18,982 nt of DNA from CADCVT01 sp035940955 (GCA_035940955.1 DASZEJ010000117.1:1-18982); one strand, 5' to 3'. Shown: positions 1-7,232, counted from the first letter of the stretch. Numbers and translations: made by a program. The notes: a model not told the origin generated them from the sequence alone.

Positions 1-618
1 GTCGATGGCGAACGCGATGTCGGCCGCGACGATCGCCGCGAGGCAGACGAAGAGCGGCGTGGCGTGGGTCCGGTGCGCGACGCGCACGAACCACGCGTTG
101 CCCTCGTACTCGCGCGTCACCGGGAACACCCGCCGGACGAGCCGGACGACGAGGTTGCGGTCGGGGTCGACGTTCTCCGCGACCCCGCGCCAGATCCGGT
201 AGGCGAGCAGGATCAGCAGCACGCCGAGGACGTAGAGGACGAAGTGGAACTGCTCGATCAGCGCGACGCCGCCGAGGATCGCCAGGCCGCGCAGCACGAG
301 CGCGAAGACGATCCCGAAGAACAGCAGGCGCGCGCGCAGCTCGACCGGCGTGCCGAAGTACGCGAACAGCAGCAGGAAGACGAAGAGGTTGTCGAGCGAC
401 AGCGACCGCTCGATGAGGTAGACGGTCGTGTACTCGAGCGCCCGCTCGGACCCGTCAGTCGCCAGCAGCACGACCGCCGCCAGCAGGCTGACGACGAGCC
501 AGCCGATGCTCCACACCGCCCCCTCGCGGAACGACGGCTCGCGCCCGCGCGAGAAGAAGTGCAGGTCGAGCCAGAGGAAGACGATCAGGGCGGCGCCGAG
601 GACCGCCCAGTGGAGCAT
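1..618 (-). CDS. TerC/Alx-family membrane metal exporter (partial, C-terminus beyond window)
   Basis: This is the N-terminal 206 residues of a TerC-family (COG0861, Alx-like) integral membrane protein; the rest lies left of position 1. The hallmark is the ERSLSLDNLFVF stretch at residues 70-81, whose acidic and Asn residues belong to the family's predicted ion-binding site. Another conserved Asp lies in LWLDLHFF (residue 18). At least five hydrophobic helices are visible. Characterised relatives (E. coli Alx, Bacillus TerC proteins) are linked to manganese export or metal supply to secreted proteins; which metal is moved here cannot be read. Start choice: ATG at 618 or an in-frame GTG at 624, neither with a well-spaced ribosome binding site. 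Only a few bases separate it from the stop of the antiporter gene upstream, so translation is probably coupled. Confidence 0.9.
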   Translation of the reverse strand, partial: MLHWAVLGAALIVFLWLDLHFFSRGREPSFREGAVWSIGWLVVSLLAAVVLLATDGSERALEYTTVYLIERSLSLDNLFVFLLLFAYFGTPVELRARLLFFGIVFALVLRGLAILGGVALIEQFHFVLYVLGVLLILLAYRIWRGVAENVDPDRNLVVRLVRRVFPVTREYEGNAWFVRVAHRTHATPLFVCLAAIVAADIAFAID

Positions 619-627
619 CTCCACGGC

Positions 628-1746
628 TCAGCCGGCGTAGAAGAAGACGGCGCCCATGAGGGCATACAGAGCTAGCAGCTGAACCCCCTCGAACCACGTC
701 GACTCGCCCTCGTTGACGACGAAGTTGGCGACGAGGATGGCCAGCAGCACCGCGACCAGCTCGAACCCGTTGAACACGAGCGACATCGGGTGCGGGCCGA
801 TGGCGAACGACAGCAGCACGAGGACCGGCGCGACGAACAGCGCGATCTGGGCGCTCGAGCCGATCGAGATGTTCACCGCCAGGTCCATCTTGTCCTTCGC
901 CGCGAAGTAGATGGCGACCCAGTGCTCGGCCGCGTTGCCGACGATCGCGACGACGATCAGGCCGACGAAGAACTCGCTCAGGTGGAAGGTCTCGGCGGCC
1001 TCCTCCAGCGACCCGACGAGGATCTCGGACATGAGGCCGACCGCCACGCCGGCGATCGCGAGCGTGAGCACCGAGCGGCGGATCGACCAGGCGCCGCCCG
1101 CGTGGTCGTCCTCGCCGTGCGGCGGGTTGAACAGCGCGCGGTGCGTCTTCATCGAGAAGAGCAGCCCGAGGAGGTACGTCGCCAGGAGGATCGCCGCGAC
1201 GATCGCCGACATCTCCTCGATGTCGTTCGGGTAGTTGACATCGCGCTCGCCGACCGCCGGCAGCCGCCCGCCGTCGATCAGCTCGAAGACCGACGGCAGC
1301 AGCAGCGCCGCCGCGGCGAGCAGCAGCATGATGACCTGCACCATCGCCGCGGTGCGGTCGAAGAACTGGCGCTCGCGGCTCAGCCCGCCGACGAGCATCG
1401 CGGCGCCCATGACGAGCAGGACGTTCCCGAGGATCGAGCCGATGAGCGACGCCTTGACGACCTCCTGCAGCCCCTTCTCCAGCGCGAAGAAGGCGATGAT
1501 CAGCTCGGGCGCGTTGCCGAACGTCACGTTGAGGAAGCCGCCGATGCCCGGCCCGGTGCGCGCGGCCAGCTCCTCGGTGGAGCGGCCCATCAGCGCGGCG
1601 GTCGGGATGACGCCGGCGGCCGCGGCGGCGAACACGAGCGTCGCCTCGGCGTGGCCCAGCTCGAGGGCGACGGCGGCGGGGATGAACGGGACGAGGAGGT
1701 ACGGCCAGCCGGACCCGCTCAGGAAGAAGCTGCGAAGCCGCCGCAC
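628..1746 (-). CDS. cax: Ca2+/H+ antiporter, CAX family
   Basis: A 372-residue, roughly eleven-helix membrane protein of the cation/proton exchanger (CAX) family, which exports Ca2+ in exchange for protons. Both halves carry the duplicated signature helix: GGFLNVTFGNAPELI at residues 69-83 and VAIVGNAAEHW in the second half, with the acidic residues that bind the cation. An acidic loop (GEDDHAGG) separates the halves. Length fits bacterial CAX proteins (about 350-370). The start is uncertain: GTG at 1746 is the first standard start codon after the preceding gene's stop (1761) but has no visible Shine-Dalgarno sequence. It lies between the aldo/keto reductase and the TerC gene in one minus-strand operon. 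Pairing with TerC suggests a divalent-cation export role for the operon (inference). Confidence 0.92.
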   Translation of the reverse strand: MRRLRSFFLSGSGWPYLLVPFIPAAVALELGHAEATLVFAAAAAGVIPTAALMGRSTEELAARTGPGIGGFLNVTFGNAPELIIAFFALEKGLQEVVKASLIGSILGNVLLVMGAAMLVGGLSRERQFFDRTAAMVQVIMLLLAAAALLLPSVFELIDGGRLPAVGERDVNYPNDIEEMSAIVAAILLATYLLGLLFSMKTHRALFNPPHGEDDHAGGAWSIRRSVLTLAIAGVAVGLMSEILVGSLEEAAETFHLSEFFVGLIVVAIVGNAAEHWVAIYFAAKDKMDLAVNISIGSSAQIALFVAPVLVLLSFAIGPHPMSLVFNGFELVAVLLAILVANFVVNEGESTWFEGVQLLALYALMGAVFFYAG

Positions 1747-1760
1747 GGGCCGGAAGTGAA

Positions 1761-2891
1761 TCAGCCCGACCGCGCGAGCTGCCGCGCGGGGTCGATGCGC
1801 CAGCGCCGCGCGACGGCCTCGAGCTCGCCGGTGAGCGGCCACGCGTCGGCGCGCGGCTCGCCGGCGAAGTCGGGCGAGCCGCCCTTGAGCGTCATGCAGC
1901 CCGTGTTGTCGCCGATCCGGCGGATCTCGGCGACCTCCTCGGCGGTGAGGACGACCTCGGCCGGCACCGCGGCCAGCTCGGCGCGCTTGGACTCGATCGG
2001 CTTCGCGCCGCCGGGCTCCTCGATCAGCGTCGGCACGGCGCAGCGGACCGGCTCGTGCGCGAGGTTCCACTGGCAGGCCAGCTGCAGCGGCGTCAGCCCG
2101 TGGCGCTCGGCGACCGGCCGCATCGCGTCGAGCCGCTCGCGGCCCGCCTCGACCCAGCCCGCGGGGCGGAACGTGCGGTGGTCGCGCTCGGCGAACTCGT
2201 GCCCGGGGAGCACGTCGTCGTGGAACAGCCCGCCGTAGTCGACGACGCGGGTGATGACGTCCACGCCGTGGCGCGCCGCGGCCTCGAGCGCCAGCTCGCC
2301 CGGCCACGGCTCGAGCGGGTTGAGGATCAGCATCGCCCAGTCGATCTCGGCCCCGAAGCGCTCCAGGCAGGCGATGACGTCGAGCGTGAACCCGTTGGCG
2401 GGGCCTGGGGCGACGCCGAGCGCGGCGGTCAGGCCGGCGTCGCGCAGCGCGGCCATCCCCTCCCACACCGCCTCGCTCGTGTAGCCCGTGCGGTCGGGGT
2501 TGTGGAGGAGCAGGACGTCGAAGCGGTCGGCGCCGATGCGCTCGAGGCTGCGCTCGGCGGCCATCCGCAGGTAGCCGGCGTAGGCGTCCGGGCCGCGCAG
2601 CCGCGGGTCGGTGAAGCGCGGGAAGCCCTTCGCGCCCTCGCGCTCGCCCTCGTAGAAGTCGTGGCCGACCGCGCCGACGAGCGAGTACGCGTCGCGGTCG
2701 AGCCCCTGCAGCGCGCGGCCGAGCAGGCGGTCGGCCTCGCCCGCGCCGTAGGCGTCGGCGGTGATGACGGTGCGGACGCGCTCGTCGGGGCGCAGCAGCG
2801 CGACGAGCCGCTCGTCGTCGAGCGGGACGCCGAAGTGCATGAAGCGCCCGCCGCTCCACGTGCCGAGGGCGGTGTGCGTCGGGGCGGGCAT
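1761..2891 (-). CDS. aldo/keto reductase-fold protein with degenerate catalytic tetrad
   Basis: A 376-residue protein with the aldo/keto reductase (PF00248) TIM-barrel pattern. The ADAYGAGEADRLLGRAL block at residues 45-61 holds the Tyr of the catalytic tetrad (Y48), and DVLLLHNPD at 125-133 holds the His (H130). The two other tetrad residues seem lost: the Asp five positions before the Tyr is Ile43, and the usual lvtKvg strand reads LVGAVG, putting Ala74 in place of Lys. The start ATG (2891) shares one base with the TGA of the lipoprotein gene (TGATG), so the two are translationally coupled. A classical NADPH-dependent carbonyl reductase role is therefore doubtful; it may bind a nucleotide or ligand, or use other chemistry. 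Family assignment is firm, function unknown. Confidence 0.85.
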   Translation of the reverse strand: MPAPTHTALGTWSGGRFMHFGVPLDDERLVALLRPDERVRTVITADAYGAGEADRLLGRALQGLDRDAYSLVGAVGHDFYEGEREGAKGFPRFTDPRLRGPDAYAGYLRMAAERSLERIGADRFDVLLLHNPDRTGYTSEAVWEGMAALRDAGLTAALGVAPGPANGFTLDVIACLERFGAEIDWAMLILNPLEPWPGELALEAAARHGVDVITRVVDYGGLFHDDVLPGHEFAERDHRTFRPAGWVEAGRERLDAMRPVAERHGLTPLQLACQWNLAHEPVRCAVPTLIEEPGGAKPIESKRAELAAVPAEVVLTAEEVAEIRRIGDNTGCMTLKGGSPDFAGEPRADAWPLTGELEAVARRWRIDPARQLARSG

Positions 2892-3847
2892 CAGCCGGCC
2901 AGCGCGGCGCACTTCTGCAGCTCGGAGACGTCGCTCCCCGCCTGCTGGACGCACCGCTCGTACTCGCTCGCGCCGCCCCCGCCCCCGCCGGCCGGCTGGG
3001 CGTTCTCGGGCGCGCGGATCTCCTGCTCCTCGTTGATCGCGCCGAACGCGAGGTCGAAGCTGATCGTGCCGCTGGTCAGGCCGTTCGCCCGCTGCCGGGC
3101 CGACTCGGGCAGCTCGAACCCCAGCTTCACGTTGATCCGGCGCAGGATCCGGTCCTCCTCCCCGGTCCACAGCTCCAGGCGGGCGTTCTCGATCGCCTCG
3201 CCGAGCTGCCTGCGCTCCTCCTCGGTGAGCTGCCGGGCGCGGTCGCCCTCGACCTGCTCGGCGCGCGCGAGCACGCGGTTGACGTCGTCGAGCAGCCGCT
3301 CCACGTCGATCCCGGCGCGGATGTGGATCGTCTCGGCGCCGCCGACCTCCTCCTTGCCGGCGTACTCGGGGCTGCGCAGCCAGCGCTGCGGGTCGATGCC
3401 GAGCGACTTGAAGCTGACGCCCCCCTCGTCGCCGGCCGACGCGTCCTGCGCGAGCAGCTCGCGGTAGCGCTGGAACTGCTCGTCGGGGATCGCGACCGTC
3501 TGCCCCTGGATCTCGATGAAGCCCTTGTCGCCGGTCGACACGGCGCCCGCGGTGAACGTGTCGCCGCCCGCGTCGACCTTCGCGTCGAAGTCGAACTTCG
3601 GCACCGCGTCGCGGCCCGCGGTCTCGAACGGGCCGGAGAGGCTGAAGCGCACCGGGCCGCGCAGCTGCGCGAGCCCGGAGAGGTCGAGGCGCAGGCCGGC
3701 GTCGAGCCGGCCGCTCTTGATGCCCTTCTTCCCCCCGAAGGTCTCGCGCAGGACCTGCTGCACGTCGACGTCGTCGTCGCCGCCGCACGCGGCCAGGCCG
3801 AGCGCGCACGCGAGCATGGTGAGGAGCAGCACAGACCAGCGAGGCAT
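2891..3847 (-). CDS. secreted lipoprotein, possibly LppX/LprG-like
   Basis: A 318-residue predicted lipoprotein. A short basic start and hydrophobic helix lead to the lipobox LAAC with acylated Cys21, followed by a negatively charged GGDDD stretch. The body has many beta-strand-like segments (for example RFSLSGPFE, GDTFTAGAVSTGDKGFIEI) and one charged helix, a pattern resembling the LppX/LprAFG lipid-binding fold of actinobacteria; this likeness is a guess from strand pattern, not a motif match. A Gly/Pro-rich linker (PAGGGGGGAS) precedes a C-terminal tail with a Cys pair, ERCVQQAGSDVSELQKC. It is the first gene of the operon continuing into the reductase, antiporter and TerC genes. A -10-like TACGCT lies 8 nt before its ATG. 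Confidence 0.82.
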   Translation of the reverse strand: MPRWSVLLLTMLACALGLAACGGDDDVDVQQVLRETFGGKKGIKSGRLDAGLRLDLSGLAQLRGPVRFSLSGPFETAGRDAVPKFDFDAKVDAGGDTFTAGAVSTGDKGFIEIQGQTVAIPDEQFQRYRELLAQDASAGDEGGVSFKSLGIDPQRWLRSPEYAGKEEVGGAETIHIRAGIDVERLLDDVNRVLARAEQVEGDRARQLTEEERRQLGEAIENARLELWTGEEDRILRRINVKLGFELPESARQRANGLTSGTISFDLAFGAINEEQEIRAPENAQPAGGGGGGASEYERCVQQAGSDVSELQKCAALAG

Positions 3848-3855
3848 GGCGGCCC

Positions 3856-3865
3856 AGCGTACACT
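3856..3865. promoter_or_regulatory. bidirectional promoter: overlapping symmetric -10 elements
   Basis: Only 29 bp separate the start codons at 3847 (minus) and 3877 (plus). The sequence AGCGTACACT contains TACACT on the plus strand (3860-3865), 11 nt before the ATPase ATG, and TACGCT on the minus strand (3861-3856), 8 nt before the lipoprotein ATG. The two boxes share the central TA. Both transcripts would have almost no 5' leader. No convincing -35 was found on either side. Assignment is by pattern only. Confidence 0.5.
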
Positions 3866-3876
3866 CGCGCACCGGC

Positions 3877-5064
3877 ATGGCCTCCCGCACGATCCTCTAC
3901 ACGGGCAAGGGCGGCGTGGGCAAGACGTCGGTCGCCGCGGCGACCGCGCGGCGCTGCGCGGAGGCCGGCGCGCGGACGATCGTCCTCTCCACCGACCCGG
4001 CGCACTCGCTGGCCGACGCGCTGGAGGAGGAGGTCGGGACGCAGGCGACACGGCTCGGCGACCGGCTGTGGGCGCAGCAGGTCTCGGCGCAGGAGCAGCT
4101 CGAGCGCAACTGGGCCGCGGTCCAGGAGTGGATGGGCGACATGCTCGTCGAGCGCGGCGTCGACCGGATCAGCGCCGAGGAGCTGACGGTGCCGCCCGGC
4201 GCCGACGAGCTGTTCAGCCTGCTCGCGCTGCGCGGGCACCACGAGAGCGGCGAGTACGACGTGGTCGTCGTCGACTGCGCGCCGACCGGCGAGACGCTGC
4301 GGCTGCTGTCGTTCCCCGACGTCGCGCGCTGGTGGCTGGAGAAGGTCTTCCCCCAGCAGGGGCGGATACTCGACGCCGCGCGGCCGTTCGCGCGCGCGGT
4401 GCTCGACCTGCAGCTGCCCGGCGAGGAGGTGCTCGGCGACGTGCAGCGGTTCGTCGAGTCGCTGATCGCCATGCACGAGATCCTCCGCGACCGCGAGCGC
4501 GTCACGCTGCGGCTCGTGATGAACCCCGACCGCATGGTCATGGACGAGGCGCGGCGGACGTTCACCTACCTGAACCTCTACGGCTTTTTGACCGACGCGG
4601 TCGTCGTCAACCGCGTCTTCCCGGACGGGGTCGGCGACTACTTCGCGGGCTGGCGCGAGACGCAGCGGCGCGCGCTCGACGAGGTCGAGTCGTCGTTCGC
4701 GCCCGTGCCGGTCCTCACCGCGCCGTACTTCGACCGCGAGGTCCGCGGGGCGGACATGCTCGACCAGCTCGGCGAGGCGCTGTTCGCGGGGCGGGCGGCC
4801 GGCGACGTGCTGCACTCCACGTTCGCGCAGGGGCTGGTCGTCGGGCGCGACGGCGCGTCGCTGCGCCTGCCGCTGCCGTTCGCCGACCGGGGCGAGCTGG
4901 GGCTGAAGAAGGTCGGCGACGAGCTGGTCGTCCGGGTCGGCGGGCAGAAGCGCACGATCCTGCTGCCGCCCGCGCTGAACGGGTACCGACCGTCCGGTGC
5001 CAGCTTCGACGACGGCCACCTGACGATCACGTTCGATGCCGCGGCAGTCGCGGACCCCGCCTGA
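3877..5064 (+). CDS. ArsA/Get3-family ATPase with C-terminal HSP20-like domain
   Basis: A 395-residue soluble ATPase of the ArsA/TRC40 (Get3) family. Visible motifs: the deviant Walker A GKGGVGKTS at residues 10-18, with the signature lysine (K11) that reaches across the dimer; STDPAHSL at 38-45, with the hydrolytic Asp40; and VVVVDCAPTGETLRLL at 129-144. The last 90 or so residues form a beta-rich stretch (RLPLPFADRGELGLKKVGDE onward) typical of the HSP20-like domain appended to many bacterial ArsA homologues. No CxxC zinc motif is present, and no arsB, arsC or arsR is nearby, so arsenite pumping is unlikely; handling of hydrophobic or tail-anchored clients is the alternative. It is divergent from the lipoprotein operon and overlaps the next small gene by 29 bp. 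Confidence 0.93.
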   Translation: MASRTILYTGKGGVGKTSVAAATARRCAEAGARTIVLSTDPAHSLADALEEEVGTQATRLGDRLWAQQVSAQEQLERNWAAVQEWMGDMLVERGVDRISAEELTVPPGADELFSLLALRGHHESGEYDVVVVDCAPTGETLRLLSFPDVARWWLEKVFPQQGRILDAARPFARAVLDLQLPGEEVLGDVQRFVESLIAMHEILRDRERVTLRLVMNPDRMVMDEARRTFTYLNLYGFLTDAVVVNRVFPDGVGDYFAGWRETQRRALDEVESSFAPVPVLTAPYFDREVRGADMLDQLGEALFAGRAAGDVLHSTFAQGLVVGRDGASLRLPLPFADRGELGLKKVGDELVVRVGGQKRTILLPPALNGYRPSGASFDDGHLTITFDAAAVADPA

Positions 5065-5395
5065 GGCGCTCGACGCGCTGCGCGAGCGCCTGCGCGCGAC
5101 GCAGGAGGCCGCGCAGCGGCTCGCCGACGAGGCGGCGGCCGGCGCCGGGCGCGTGCCGCCGGCGGGCTGGGACGTCCCGGGCCGCGCCGACGACGCGAAC
5201 GCCGAGCTGGAGGCGCTGGTGCGGATGCTCGCGATGCTGCGCGACGTCGTGCCGCCGGAGCTGCGCGCGCAGCTCGCCGAGCTGGTCCGTCAGCTGCTGA
5301 TCTTCGTCCGCGCGGTGCTCGACTGGTGGATCGAGCGGACGGAGCCCGGCCCGCGCGGCGACGACCGGCCGGTCGAGGACATCCCGATCACGTGA
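5036..5395 (+). CDS. small helical protein coupled to the ArsA-like ATPase
   Basis: A 119-residue protein of no recognised family. Its ATG lies 29 bp inside the 3' end of the ATPase gene in a different frame, a typical translationally coupled arrangement. The N-terminal part is a charged, Ala-rich helix (ALDALRERLRATQEAAQRLA), followed by a short loop (VPPAGWDVPG) and a long helix whose end (LVRQLLIFVRAVLDWWIERT) is hydrophobic or amphipathic. An acidic tail follows. It could be a membrane-associated partner or client of the ATPase, inferred only from the overlap. Its stop overlaps the converging kynureninase 3' end by 8 bp. Third positions are almost all G or C, supporting real coding. Confidence 0.78.
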   Translation: MPRQSRTPPEALDALRERLRATQEAAQRLADEAAAGAGRVPPAGWDVPGRADDANAELEALVRMLAMLRDVVPPELRAQLAELVRQLLIFVRAVLDWWIERTEPGPRGDDRPVEDIPIT

Positions 5396-6605
5396 TCCGC
5401 CGGCGCGTCGGGTCGACGCGCTCGTGCTCGCCCGCCTCGACCAGGTCGCGCGTGCGCTGGGCGACGTCGACCACGTCGACGAACCGCGTGTAGAGGGCAG
5501 GGAACGCGAACCGGATGACGTCCGGGTCGCGGAAGTCGGGCACGACGTTCGCGCGCTCGATCAGCGCGCGGGTGATCGGCCACGCCTGGGGGTGGCGCAG
5601 CGCGACGTGGCCGCCGCGCGCGCGGGCGCCGCGCGGCGAGGCGAGCACGAAGCCGAGCGGCGCGAGCCACTGGTCGTGCAGGTAGGTGAAGAGCTCGGTC
5701 AGCGCGCGGGTCTTGGCGGCGATCACCGGCATGCTCGCCTGGGCGATCAGCCTGACGGCGGCCTCGACGGCGACCAGCCCGAGGATCGGCGGCGTGCCGG
5801 CGAGGAAGCGCTCGACGCCGTCGGCCGGGTCGTAGCCGCGCCCCATCGCGAACTGGTCGCGCTGGCCGAACCAGCCCTGGATCGGGCTGCGCAGCCGCTC
5901 CTGGTGCTCCTCCCGGACGTAGAGGTACGCGGGCGCGCCCGGCCCGCCGTTGAGGAACTTGTAGGTGCAGCCGACGGCGAGGTCGGCGCCGCTGCCTTCG
6001 AGGTCGATCTCGACGGCGCCCGCCGAGTGGCTGAGGTCCCACAGGACGAGCCCGCCCTTCGCGGGGCGCAGCGCGTCGAGCTCGGCGATCTCGCCGCTGC
6101 GGTAGTCGACGTGCGAGAGGCAGACGAGCCGCGCGTCGCGCGCCGCGTACGGGAGCTGGGCGCGCGAGACGAGCCGCAGCTCGACGCCGTGCCGGGCCGC
6201 GAGCCCCTGCAGGACGTACCGGTCGGTCGGGAAGTCGTCCGAGAGCGCGGCGATCGGGCCGGGCTGGGCCTCGAGCACGGCGCCGGCGAGCTTGTAGAGG
6301 TTGACCGTCGTCGAGTCGCACGCCACGACCTCGCCGGGCCTGGCGCCGAGGACGTGCTCGGCGAGCAGGTCGCCGACGCGCCGCGGCAGGTCGATCCAGT
6401 CCTCCCACCCGCCGACGAGCCGCGTGCCCCACTCGTCGAGCGCCGCGGCGACCGCCTCCTGCGCGGCGTGGCTGGCGCGGCCGAGCGAGTTGCCGTCGGC
6501 GTACAGCGGCCCGGTCTCGTCGATCGCGAAGCGGCCGCGGAAGCCGGCGAGCGGGTCCTCGGCGTCGAGCGCGGCGGCCTGCTCGCGGACGAGCGCGCCG
6601 CTCAC
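5388..6605 (-). CDS. kynU: kynureninase (PLP-dependent)
   Basis: A 405-residue aminotransferase-fold enzyme that cleaves L-kynurenine to anthranilate and alanine (or 3-hydroxykynurenine to 3-hydroxyanthranilate) in tryptophan catabolism. Family signatures in order: YADGNSLGR at residues 35-43, CDSTTVNLYKL near 96-106, SDDFPTDRYV at 122-131, WDLSHSAGAVEIDL at 189-202 (Asp190 contacts the PLP ring nitrogen) and CTYKFLNGGPG at 213-223, with the Schiff-base Lys216. Length is normal. The start is GTG at 6605, overlapping the TGA of the preceding hydrolase stump (GTGA), which implies coupling. No other kyn genes lie within the window apart from that stump, so a complete pathway must be encoded elsewhere. 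Confidence 0.95.
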   Translation of the reverse strand: MSGALVREQAAALDAEDPLAGFRGRFAIDETGPLYADGNSLGRASHAAQEAVAAALDEWGTRLVGGWEDWIDLPRRVGDLLAEHVLGARPGEVVACDSTTVNLYKLAGAVLEAQPGPIAALSDDFPTDRYVLQGLAARHGVELRLVSRAQLPYAARDARLVCLSHVDYRSGEIAELDALRPAKGGLVLWDLSHSAGAVEIDLEGSGADLAVGCTYKFLNGGPGAPAYLYVREEHQERLRSPIQGWFGQRDQFAMGRGYDPADGVERFLAGTPPILGLVAVEAAVRLIAQASMPVIAAKTRALTELFTYLHDQWLAPLGFVLASPRGARARGGHVALRHPQAWPITRALIERANVVPDFRDPDVIRFAFPALYTRFVDVVDVAQRTRDLVEAGEHERVDPTRRRIT

Positions 6606-6781
6606 GGCGGCGCCCCCGCTCCCGGCTCGGGCGCCACGAGGTCGTCGGCCAGCGCCGCCATCAGGCCGCGACGGTACCGGTTGCGCCAGAACCCGCCGTG
6701 CGCGAGCACCGCGGGGTGCGCCAGGCCGGCCGCCTGCTCGGGATGGGTCCCGTACCGGCGCAGGTAGGATCGGCGGCCCAT
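6602..6781 (-). pseudogene. truncated alpha/beta hydrolase N-terminus (kynurenine formamidase-like)
   Basis: A 59-codon reading frame directly upstream of kynU. It matches the N-terminal portion of the small alpha/beta hydrolases often found beside kynureninase: an RRYGTHPEQAAGL opening, then strand and oxyanion segment VLAHGGFWRNRYRRGLM (HGGFW at residues 28-32) and the helix AALADDL. The frame then runs into PEPGAGAPP and stops, and kynU begins immediately by GTGA overlap. The nucleophile Ser, the acid and the His of the catalytic triad are absent, and no other frame restores them because the space is filled by kynU. It therefore looks like a hydrolase gene with most of its body deleted. 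The ATG at 6781 is assumed; it overlaps the start codon of the divergent EVE gene. Confidence 0.6.
6765..6770 (+). promoter_or_regulatory. -10-like element of the EVE-domain gene
   Basis: TAGGAT ends 9 nt before the ATG at 6780, matching the TANNNT spacing seen before other plus-strand genes in this window. It lies inside the opposite-strand hydrolase stump. No clear -35. Confidence 0.4.
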
Positions 6782-7232
6782 GACCACGTGGATCCTGACC
6801 GGCTCGCCCGACAACTTCGCCGCGACGCGGGAGCAGGGGTTCCGGGTGATCGGCCTGAAGGAGCGCAACCGCAACCGCGCGCTGGAGGTTGAGCGCGGCG
6901 ACCGGATCGTCTTCTGGCTCACGCAGGTGCAGCGCTTCGCCGGCTCGGTGACCGTCACCGGCGACCTCTACGAGGACCGCGAGAAGATCTGGCCGGGCAA
7001 GCCCGGCAAGGCCGACGCCTATCCGTGGCGGTTCGAGACCGAGCCCGAGATCGTCCTCGCCGACGGCGAGCAGGTCCCCGGCGAGGAGCTCGCGCCGCAG
7101 CTCGAGCACGTGCAGAAGTGGCCCGCCGAGCACTGGAAGCTCGCGTTCCAGGGCCAGATCCGCCCGGTGTCCGAGCACGACGCCGCGCTGCTCGTCGAGC
7201 GGCTGCGCGCGGCGGCCGGAGCGCTGGCGTGA
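6780..7232 (+). CDS. EVE-domain (PUA-like) protein
   Basis: A 150-residue single-domain protein of the EVE family (PF01878), a PUA/YTH-like fold that binds modified nucleobases. Recognisable blocks: WILTGSPDNF at the N-terminus, GFRVIGLKERNRNRAL, GDRIVFWLTQVQRFAGSV, YEDREKIWP and ADAYPWRFETEPEIVL, in the order usual for the family. Family members bind modified cytosines or other altered bases and often sit near defence or repair genes; no restriction system is present here. A standalone housekeeping-type EVE protein is the simplest reading. Its start is set by the ATG at 6780 behind TAGGAT; its stop overlaps the next GTG (GTGA), so the next two genes are probably co-transcribed. Confidence 0.9.
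   Translation: MTTWILTGSPDNFAATREQGFRVIGLKERNRNRALEVERGDRIVFWLTQVQRFAGSVTVTGDLYEDREKIWPGKPGKADAYPWRFETEPEIVLADGEQVPGEELAPQLEHVQKWPAEHWKLAFQGQIRPVSEHDAALLVERLRAAAGALA

Noticed and set aside
64..675. Plus-strand frame of 203 codons at the left edge
   Set aside because: It is opposite the TerC gene, whose conserved ERSLSLDNLFVF motif fixes the coding strand; the plus frame is low-complexity Asp/Glu/Arg.
790..2238. Long plus-strand open frame (482 codons) opposite the antiporter and reductase genes
   Set aside because: Composition is dominated by Arg, Asp, Glu and Gln as expected for an antisense shadow in GC-rich DNA, while the opposite strand encodes clear CAX and AKR motifs.
4583..4592. T-rich run (GGCTTTTTGACC) as a terminator tail
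   Set aside because: It lies within the ATPase coding sequence (GFLTD) and has no preceding hairpin placed to terminate transcription.
3127..5019. Minus-strand frame of 630 codons across the ATPase gene
   Set aside because: Shadow of the ArsA-like gene; it shows no domain and ends in Ser/Arg low complexity opposite the lipoprotein.
3877..5064. Arsenite-translocating ATPase arsA of an arsenic resistance operon
   Set aside because: Family match only; no arsB, arsC, arsD or arsR and no arsenite-binding Cys cluster was seen.
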